Below are positions 57,305 to 64,000 of a stretch of DNA of 64,000 bases, piece by piece. The translations under genes and the position numbers were made by a program. Positions within the stretch are counted from its first letter, which is position 1; each line of letters starts with the position of its first letter. The stretch is from VRUE01 sp035605695 (GTDB lineage Bacteria; Actinomycetota; Thermoleophilia; Solirubrobacterales; 70-9): contig DATNGZ010000040.1 in assembly GCA_035605695.1 (NCBI GenBank), positions 1 to 64,000 on the forward strand, given 5' to 3'. The notes beneath the pieces were generated by a model. That model made no database searches and was not told where the DNA came from. It saw nothing but the letters and a program-made list of their open reading frames with translations.

Positions 57305-59374
57305 TTGGTGCGACTCTCCCTAAACCCGCCGTTTTCGGTCGGTCCATATTGCTGTGAAAGCGTTGTCGGCTTTGGTAGCTGGGGAAGCGTCTATCGGGCG
57401 ACGACCGCAGGTGGTTTGCCGGTGGCCGTGAAGGTGATCGACAGCCATCCAAATCCCGACGAGGTCGTTCGGGAGAGGTTCGAACGGGTCACCGCTCGGT
57501 TGATGGGGCTCGGTCGGCGCCCAAACTTGGTGAGGGTGCTGGATGCGGGTTTCTCATCCGTTGACGACGGCTTCGAGGTGCTCTGGATCGCAATGCCGTA
57601 CGTCGATCGGGCGGTAACGCTGCAGCATCGCCTCGACGCGCTTGGCGGGTTGCCCAGCTTGGCTGTCACTCGCAGGATTGTGGCCGAACTGGCGACCGGT
57701 CTGGGCGTCCTGCACGCCAATCAGATCGTCCACCGTGACCTCAAGCCCGAGAACGTCCTCGTTCTTCCCGACGGCACAGTCGCGATCATCGACTTTGACG
57801 TCGCCTGCCTTGCCGATGACGACCGCGCTACCCCCCTTGGGCGCACCTTCGGAACTGCTCGCTACCGGGCGCCCGAGCAGCTCGATGGCGAGTGCTGCCC
57901 GGCGAGTGACCTGTGGGCGTTGGGCGTCATCGCTTTCGAGATGTACACGGGCCTTCACCCGTTTTCGCCGGCGACCCAGCGCGATGAGGATCTGATCCAC
58001 GCAATCCGCGAACAGAAGCCGGAAAGGCCGAGTGCGCTGCGACCTGGCGTCTCCCCCCGCGAGGACAGCCTCGTGCTGCGATTGCTCGACAAGATCGCCT
58101 GGCGTCGCGGCTCGGTGGAGACGGATGCAGCAGATGTGAGCGAGCTGAAGGCGCACACCCCCTGGTCACGTGTCCAGGCGCCGAAAGTCTCGGTCTTCGC
58201 CGACACTCGGGGTGATGTCGAGGCGGCGGTATTCGCTGCCCTCGACGGCAATCCGCCCGACTCCACGGTTGTCCCGGCCCACCGCGAAGCGGCCCTGCAA
58301 GCTGCGCGCGAGCAACTGGGAGGCTACGAGATCAAGCTTGCAGTCGAGCCCTTTGTCGCGCCCTTTGCATTTCCGGACTGGGAGGCGAAAAAGATGCTCA
58401 ATAACCTCCCCTACCGGCCGAACCCCGGCAAGCTCTACGACGGCCGACTGCTTGACGAACCGGCCCAGCTCCGCTCCGTCGCGCGCAGCGCCGTTGCGGA
58501 CGCGGCGCGCAGCGGCGTCGACCGCCTGATCGCCCCGTGGACGGTCTCCAGCGGCGCCGTCGATCTGCAGATGCTCGTCACCCTGCGGTTGCTCGGCGAC
58601 ACGCTCAACGCGCGCGATGAGACGCCTGCGATCGTTGGGTTGCCGGTGATCGCGACGGTTGCGTTGCCTGTTGAGGCCGTTGTCGACCCGATCGCGCAAA
58701 TGCGGGTCGCCAACGCGTTTGCCGGCTACCCGGTAGATGCGATTCGGCTGGCGCTCAAGCACCTCGGGCAGACCTCCACGGTTCGGCAGATCGTCGCCGC
58801 GGTGGAACTGGCGCTGCTGCTTCAGGACAGCGGAAGGCCCGTCTCGGTGCTGGTGCCTAACTCGCTTCGTGAGTTGTTCTGGGCGGCGGGCGTCGCTGGC
58901 GTGCAGGGCGTTCCGGCGCGGCGCGTAAGCCAGGCCCTTCCCGGCCCGGATGCTCAGTCGGGCACCCCGCGTGTCCCGCCCCCGCGTTTCGAGGCCGCCT
59001 CGCTGTGCACCTCGCTCGCGCCGCGTGATGCGATGGCGATCCTGGCCAGCGAGTCGGTTCCGGAGTCGGGATGCGAGTGCTACGGCTGCGCTGGGGTCCC
59101 GCTCGATCAACGTGTCAAGCACCCCGCGACCCACAACGTGATCAGCGAGGTCAAGGCCGCCGCGGAACTGGAGGGACTGGTCCCCGCCCAGCGCTACCTG
59201 CGACTCCGCGGTCGGCTGCTCGGGGCGGATCGTCTCGGTCGCGAACTTGCGATGAAGGGTGTGCTGGATCGCTCTCCCGCCGTGGCGGGTCATCTACTCA
59301 AGGCACTTGAGGAGATGGCGGTTGCTGGACTGTTCGAGCAGCGACGGCAACAGCGCCTGCGGCGTGTGAGCTAG
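57305..59374 (+). CDS. Ser/Thr protein kinase fused to a TGT-like zinc-site domain
   Basis: 689 residues from TTG 57305 (GTG 57308 also possible). Residues ~10-285 are a eukaryotic-type kinase: GFGSWGSVY (glycine loop), AVKVID (Lys43), IVHRDLKPENVL (His143, Asp145, Asn150), IIDFDVACL (163-165 DFD instead of DFG) and RYRAPEQL. After ~50 linker residues, 340-640 form a different, alpha/beta domain (PFAFPDWEAKKMLNNLPYRPNPGKLYDG, VDRLIAPWTVSSGAVDLQ, IVGLPVIATVALPVEAV). It ends with CECYGC (Cys590, 592, 595) and HN at 610-611. C-x-C-x2-C plus His is the zinc site of tRNA-guanine transglycosylase and DpdA-type DNA-modification proteins. The TGT relation is inference from this motif and position. 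Confidence 0.75.
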   Translation: MVRLSLNPPFSVGPYCCESVVGFGSWGSVYRATTAGGLPVAVKVIDSHPNPDEVVRERFERVTARLMGLGRRPNLVRVLDAGFSSVDDGFEVLWIAMPYVDRAVTLQHRLDALGGLPSLAVTRRIVAELATGLGVLHANQIVHRDLKPENVLVLPDGTVAIIDFDVACLADDDRATPLGRTFGTARYRAPEQLDGECCPASDLWALGVIAFEMYTGLHPFSPATQRDEDLIHAIREQKPERPSALRPGVSPREDSLVLRLLDKIAWRRGSVETDAADVSELKAHTPWSRVQAPKVSVFADTRGDVEAAVFAALDGNPPDSTVVPAHREAALQAAREQLGGYEIKLAVEPFVAPFAFPDWEAKKMLNNLPYRPNPGKLYDGRLLDEPAQLRSVARSAVADAARSGVDRLIAPWTVSSGAVDLQMLVTLRLLGDTLNARDETPAIVGLPVIATVALPVEAVVDPIAQMRVANAFAGYPVDAIRLALKHLGQTSTVRQIVAAVELALLLQDSGRPVSVLVPNSLRELFWAAGVAGVQGVPARRVSQALPGPDAQSGTPRVPPPRFEAASLCTSLAPRDAMAILASESVPESGCECYGCAGVPLDQRVKHPATHNVISEVKAAAELEGLVPAQRYLRLRGRLLGADRLGRELAMKGVLDRSPAVAGHLLKALEEMAVAGLFEQRRQQRLRRVS

Positions 59375-59940
59375 CGCCTTTCGCCAGCGGACAGGCTGCA
59401 GCAGAGCAGCCACTCGGTCAGCGTCTGACCCTCGCATGCCGCGGCCGCATCCCACTGCATGGCGAGAGGCATGTAGTCGTCCTCAATCGTGCTGATGACG
59501 GCGTCGATTCCGATCTCGCGTAGACGAGGCTCGAGGCGCTCGGGGAGCAGCAACTGAGGCAGGTTGTCGTGGGCGGCAACCTGGGGCCCGGCTTGCCGAT
59601 CCAGTGATTCGACCCAACTGCGCAGTGGCCCGGTGGGTGGGAGTGCCGTTGGACGATCGCTTTGACCGGTGGGCAGCGTGCCATATGCAGGGACCGCGTC
59701 GAGCCTCTCCAGCAGCGCTTCGACGGCCCGCAGCTCGATCGCCAGGGCTACAAGCGCGTCAACGGTAATCCCCGCTGCTGCCGCTTGTGCCCTTAGCGAT
59801 GCCACGGCGCAGGCATCGAGGCTGAGGGACACGTAGCGGGCCGACTCCCCCGGGCGTACCCGCGGCTGTGGCCGTGGGGTTGAGCGAGTCAGCCAGTCCC
59901 CTGGCTGCCTACTTACGATCGCGGTCAGCTTCCCCGGCAT
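59371..59940 (-). CDS. hypothetical protein with ribbon-helix-helix-like segment
   Basis: 189 residues, ATG 59940, tail-to-tail overlap of 4 bp with the kinase gene. The centre, RYVSLSLDACAVASLRAQAAAAGITVDALVALAIELRAV, has one strand followed by two helices, the layout of ribbon-helix-helix DNA-binding proteins. The N-terminus is basic and disordered. The C-terminal ~90 residues (LRSWVESLDRQAGPQVAAHDNLPQLLLPERL, IGIDAVISTIEDDYMPLAMQWDAAAACEGQTLTEWLLCC) are not recognised. It is transcribed away from the second RHH-like gene with ~120 bp between them, so a shared control region is likely. Confidence 0.6.
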   Translation of the reverse strand: MPGKLTAIVSRQPGDWLTRSTPRPQPRVRPGESARYVSLSLDACAVASLRAQAAAAGITVDALVALAIELRAVEALLERLDAVPAYGTLPTGQSDRPTALPPTGPLRSWVESLDRQAGPQVAAHDNLPQLLLPERLEPRLREIGIDAVISTIEDDYMPLAMQWDAAAACEGQTLTEWLLCCSLSAGERR

Positions 59941-60062
59941 AATCTTGATTCAATCTAGATATTCCTTCGGACGACAGAACAGGGCGCCGCCGCCGGATAT
60001 CGCTTGACGCTCGGCTCACGGATCGGGACAAAGTCCCGCGTGCTGGGGCGCCCGCCTTTCCC

Positions 60063-60305
60063 GTGCCGCTGTGGTCGCGGCTCGACGAACTTGTCGAGCA
60101 GGCCAACCACGCCGGTGCGTCGACGAACCGGGCCGAGCTGATCGCAGCGTGGCTCGTCTCGGAAACTCCAACGGCTGAAGTCATGAGGCAGCGGGTTGAG
60201 GCCTACAGGGGGATGCGCGTGCGCGATGCAGTGGTGGACGGCGGTATCGATGGCAAGAGCCGCATCTACTCCCTGCGGCAGGCAGGGAGGCCGCGCGGTA
60301 CCTGA
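60063..60305 (+). CDS. small ribbon-helix-helix-like DNA-binding protein
   Basis: 80 residues from GTG 60063. VPLWSRLDELVEQANHAGASTNRAELIAAWLV fits strand-helix-turn-helix of MetJ/Arc repressors, followed by a second helix pair (TAEVMRQRVEAYRGMRVRDAVV) and a basic tail. The frame is open back to 59949 without ATG, GTG or TTG (it reads ...LDARLTDRDKVPRAGAPAFP), so the true start may be a rarer codon further up. It may regulate the accessory block; divergent to the 189-residue RHH-like gene. The next gene, a sugar nucleotidyltransferase, begins 35 bp later. Confidence 0.6.
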   Translation: MPLWSRLDELVEQANHAGASTNRAELIAAWLVSETPTAEVMRQRVEAYRGMRVRDAVVDGGIDGKSRIYSLRQAGRPRGT

Positions 60306-60327
60306 GGGAAGCGCCGGGCCAGATACG

Positions 60328-60333
60328 TATTCT
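60328..60333 (+). promoter_or_regulatory. -10 box TATTCT for the second nucleotidyltransferase (leaderless)
   Basis: TATTCT ends 7 nt before ATG 60341. It gives this gene its own promoter at the right edge of the accessory block. Confidence 0.5.
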
Positions 60334-60340
60334 TCGCTCG

Positions 60341-61351
60341 ATGAAGGCGATGGTTCTCGCGGCGGGACTCGGCACTCGGCTGCGCCCAATCACCTACGCA
60401 ATGCCGAAGCCGATGGTGCCGGTGGCGAACCGGCCGGTAATGGAGCACATCGTGCGCCTGCTGGCAGGCCATGGCTTCAACGAGGCGATCGCCAACCTGC
60501 ACTGGTTCCCGGAGACGATCGAGGGGCACTTCGGCGATGGCTCGGGTTTCGGACTTGATCTCTCGTACAGCCGCGAGGAGCAACTGCTCGGCACCTCCGG
60601 TGGAGTTCGCAACGCCGCCGGCTTCCTCGGCGACAGCTTCCTGGTGATCTCCGGCGACGCGCTCAGCGACATCGACCTCGGCGCGATGCGCTCCTTTCAC
60701 GAATCGCACGACGGTATCGCCACCCTCGCCACCAAGCGGGTCGGCGACACCAGCCAGTTTGGCGTCGCGATCACCGGTGCAGACGGTCGCGTCCAGGGCT
60801 TCCAGGAGAAGCCCGAACCGGCGGAAGCGCTCTCCGACCTGGCCAACTGCGGCATCTACATGTTCCGCTCGGAGATCTTCGATTTCTTCCCCGAGCCAGG
60901 AACGAGCAAGGCCGCCGGGCCCGACGATCCGGAGGGGTTCGCGGATTGGGCGATGGACGTCTTCCCGGCGCTGATGGAGAACGACGTCCCCTTCTACTCG
61001 CACGAGATCGATGCCTACTGGAACGACATCGGCAATCTCGAGGAGATGCGCGAGGGCAATTTCGACGCACTGCGCGGTGAGGTTCAGGTCGAGCCCGGCG
61101 CACCCGAGGTGGGCGACGGCGTGCGCTCGGCGAGTCCTCTGCAGGACGCCGAGATTGAGGGCCAGGTCTTGGTCGGCGCCGGGGTCGAGCTGGGCACTGG
61201 CGTCCGCATCCAAGGTCCGGCGATCGTCGGCGACGGTTGCCGCATCGGCGACGGCGCCTGGGTGCGCGACTCGATCCTCCTCTCGGGCACCGAGCTGGCG
61301 CCCGAGGCGATGCTGATCGGTGCCATCGCGGGCCGCGTCGCAAAGCCCTGA
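60341..61351 (+). CDS. NDP-sugar nucleotidyltransferase, second copy
   Basis: 336 residues. AMVLAAGLGTRLRPITYAMPKPMVPVANRPVMEHIV is the glucose-1-phosphate thymidylyl-/mannose-1-phosphate guanylyltransferase signature; FLVISGDALSDIDL holds the metal Asp; ANCGIYMFRSEIFDFFPE and IDAYWNDIGNLEEMREGNFDALRG follow, then a C-terminal beta-helix (VLVGAGVELGTGVRIQGPAIVG). It is related to the enzyme at 54335 but diverged, so the two probably make different NDP-sugars. Position after the accessory block suggests that the block was inserted into a once continuous sugar-nucleotide cluster. Confidence 0.93.
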   Translation: MKAMVLAAGLGTRLRPITYAMPKPMVPVANRPVMEHIVRLLAGHGFNEAIANLHWFPETIEGHFGDGSGFGLDLSYSREEQLLGTSGGVRNAAGFLGDSFLVISGDALSDIDLGAMRSFHESHDGIATLATKRVGDTSQFGVAITGADGRVQGFQEKPEPAEALSDLANCGIYMFRSEIFDFFPEPGTSKAAGPDDPEGFADWAMDVFPALMENDVPFYSHEIDAYWNDIGNLEEMREGNFDALRGEVQVEPGAPEVGDGVRSASPLQDAEIEGQVLVGAGVELGTGVRIQGPAIVGDGCRIGDGAWVRDSILLSGTELAPEAMLIGAIAGRVAKP

Positions 61352-61407
61352 CACTCCCGTGACATCCAGCGCGCCATGGGCGCGTCGGAGCCCCGCAGGA
61401 TCGGGGC

Positions 61408-62031
61408 ATGAAGGCTCTTCACGCTGTTGCCGCCGGCCTGCTGCCCGCTCTCTGCGCCGCCTGCGGGCGCTCCTGCCGCCCCGGCGCAGTGCTCTGCACC
61501 CGCTGTTCTCGCCGCCTCGCCGACGCCGAGCCGCTGAGCGGAGGCAGTCCGCCGGGGCTGGACCGCGCCTGGTCCTCCGCCGCGCATGAGGGCGTCGCCC
61601 GCGACCTGGTCACCTCGCTGAAGTTCCGCCGCTTGCTGCCCGTCGCCGACCTGATCGCCGAGCGAATTGAGTGGCTGGCGCCGGCCAGCCTGCTCAGCGG
61701 CGTGATCGTGCCGGTGCCGACGGCGCCGCTGCGCATGCTGGCGCGCGGCTTCGACCCGGCCGGCGAGCTTGCCGCCGCCTTGGAGCAACGGCTTGGGTTG
61801 CCCCTGCGGCCCTGCCTCGTGCGCAGCGGCGGCGGTCGCCAGGTTGGCAAGCGCCGCGCCCAGCGCATCGGTCACCCGCCGCGGGTGCAACTGCGCGGCG
61901 AGGCTCCGCGCAGCGTCCTCCTGCTCGACGATGTGCTGACCACCGGCGCCACGCTTTCGGCCTGCGCCCGGGCTCTGCGTAGCGGTGGCGCGATCCGGGT
62001 AGCTGCAATCACCTTTACGCGGCGCTTGTAA
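61408..62031 (+). CDS. ComF-family phosphoribosyltransferase-like protein
   Basis: 207 residues. N-terminal zinc finger CAACGRSCRPGAVLCTRC (two CxxC-like pairs), then a PRTase-type domain: LLPVADLIAERIEW, VIVPVPTAPLRMLARGFDPAGELAAALEQRLG, and the PRPP loop VLLLDDVLTTGATLSACARAL. ComF proteins serve in DNA uptake in naturally competent species but occur widely in others, where the function is not known. Followed by HPF and secA, the usual ComF-HPF-SecA order in many Gram-positive bacteria. Confidence 0.93.
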   Translation: MKALHAVAAGLLPALCAACGRSCRPGAVLCTRCSRRLADAEPLSGGSPPGLDRAWSSAAHEGVARDLVTSLKFRRLLPVADLIAERIEWLAPASLLSGVIVPVPTAPLRMLARGFDPAGELAAALEQRLGLPLRPCLVRSGGGRQVGKRRAQRIGHPPRVQLRGEAPRSVLLLDDVLTTGATLSACARALRSGGAIRVAAITFTRRL

Positions 62032-62036
62032 GGGCG

Positions 62037-62042
62037 TAGCAT
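62037..62042 (+). promoter_or_regulatory. -10 box TAGCAT for the HPF gene
   Basis: TAGCAT lies 29 nt before ATG 62072; the leader contains AAGGAGG, so this gene, unlike its neighbours, has a conventional ribosome-binding site. Confidence 0.4.
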
Positions 62043-62071
62043 CGTTCGACCGACACCCAAGGAGGCAACAT

Positions 62072-62419
62072 ATGCGGATCGAGATACGTGGTCGCAACGT
62101 CGAGGTAACCGACGAGCTGCGCAGACATGTGGCTAAACGATTTCGCCGGGTCGGTAAGCAGGTCTCGGAGCTGGCGACGCTCGACGTCGAGCTCCATGAA
62201 GAGCGCAACCCCTCGATTGAGAACAGCCAGGTCGCCGGTGCGACGCTGCGGCTGAAGGGGGTCACCCTGCGCGCGAGTGAGGCCTCGCCCGAGATGCTGC
62301 ACACGATCCACGCCCTTGCCGAGGACATCCGCCGCCAGGTGAAGAAGCACCGCGAGCTGCGTCGTAAGCGCACCCAGACCCGCCGCGCCGTCGGCCGCAT
62401 GCGCGGCCGCACCGCCTAG
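62072..62419 (+). CDS. hpf: ribosome hibernation-promoting factor, short form
   Basis: 115 residues, with AAGGAGG 7 nt before ATG. MRIEIRGRNVEVTDELRRHVAKRF and the beta-alpha fold with LATLDVELHEERNPSIENSQVAGATLRLKGVTLRASEASPEMLHTIHALAEDIRRQVKKHRE match the RaiA/HPF N-terminal domain that sits in the mRNA/tRNA channel of the 30S subunit. The basic tail (RRKRTQTRRAVGRMRGR) replaces the C-terminal dimerisation domain of long HPF common in actinobacteria. It would therefore act like short HPF/YfiA, stopping ribosomes without itself forming dimers. Confidence 0.92.
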   Translation: MRIEIRGRNVEVTDELRRHVAKRFRRVGKQVSELATLDVELHEERNPSIENSQVAGATLRLKGVTLRASEASPEMLHTIHALAEDIRRQVKKHRELRRKRTQTRRAVGRMRGRTA

Positions 62420-62442
62420 CCCCCTCACTTAACCACCCTCGC

Positions 62443-62448
62443 TACCCT
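62443..62448 (+). promoter_or_regulatory. -10 box TACCCT for secA (leaderless)
   Basis: TACCCT ends 6 nt before ATG 62455, with no Shine-Dalgarno between. Confidence 0.5.
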
Positions 62449-62454
62449 TGAGCA

Positions 62455-64000
<1,546 letters not shown>

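Overview
The window is about 64 kb of GC-rich chromosomal DNA with dense operons, overlapping start and stop codons and many GTG/TTG starts. Gene content and order point to an actinobacterium, most likely class Thermoleophilia (Solirubrobacterales-like): rpmE-DUF1385 followed by prfA-prmC-sua5, glyA-DUF354-wecA-atp, a GntR-YrbE pair, and a split B12-dependent acyl-CoA mutase with EtfBA and ETF-QO. The lineage is inferred from synteny and protein style only. No rRNA, tRNA, CRISPR array or transposase was found. At least ten genes have a TANNNT -10 box ending 6-9 nt before the start codon, which suggests widespread leaderless transcription.

Layout. 1-2.5 kb: a glycosyltransferase tail, an XRE regulator, a Phd-type antitoxin with a twice-frameshifted VapC toxin, and a hexapeptide acyltransferase. 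2.5-7.6 kb: MeaB GTPase, PRC-barrel protein, small His/Met-rich exported protein, DipZ-type thiol-disulfide protein and an OmpR/histidine kinase pair. 7.6-22.3 kb: acyl-CoA metabolism (acyl-CoA dehydrogenase, aldehyde dehydrogenase with HxlR regulator, PaaI thioesterase, thiolase, split mutase, EtfB, EtfA, ETF-QO), with leucyl aminopeptidase, a HAD hydrolase and a DMT transporter interspersed. The mutase large subunit has Phe and Gln at the two residues that separate isobutyryl-CoA from methylmalonyl-CoA mutases. 22.3-29.6 kb: envelope sugar genes, including a sugar epimerase/GT28-like fusion, then a hydrolase/TetR pair and a GGDEF protein. 29.7-40.8 kb: translation genes, two YrbE permeases without Mce genes, a lysyl-oxidase-like protein, glyA, DUF354 and wecA. 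40.9-48.1 kb: a complete F-type ATP synthase operon. 48.2-64 kb: GST, M20 peptidase, LCP protein, UDP-sugar dehydrogenase, sugar nucleotidyltransferases, SIS isomerase, ComF, HPF and the start of secA.

The most unusual items lie between 51.5 and 60.3 kb. The UDP-sugar dehydrogenase is interrupted by a 481-residue intein with a LAGLIDADG endonuclease, placed immediately before the catalytic cysteine. The sugar-nucleotide gene set is then split by a roughly 4-kb accessory block: a membrane-anchored protein with a GGSDAPKN motif, a serine/threonine kinase with DFD in place of DFG fused to a domain ending in a tRNA-guanine-transglycosylase-like zinc motif, and two divergent ribbon-helix-helix-like proteins. 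No described system matches this set as far as I can tell from sequence alone.

The window also carries several kinds of palindromic repeat. A 42-bp family has one intergenic copy and one copy inside a transporter gene. A 45-bp family lies in front of two promoters. A 21-bp perfect palindrome sits in frame inside prmC, and long hairpins lie between genes. Together they resemble REP-type or protein-coding palindromic elements.
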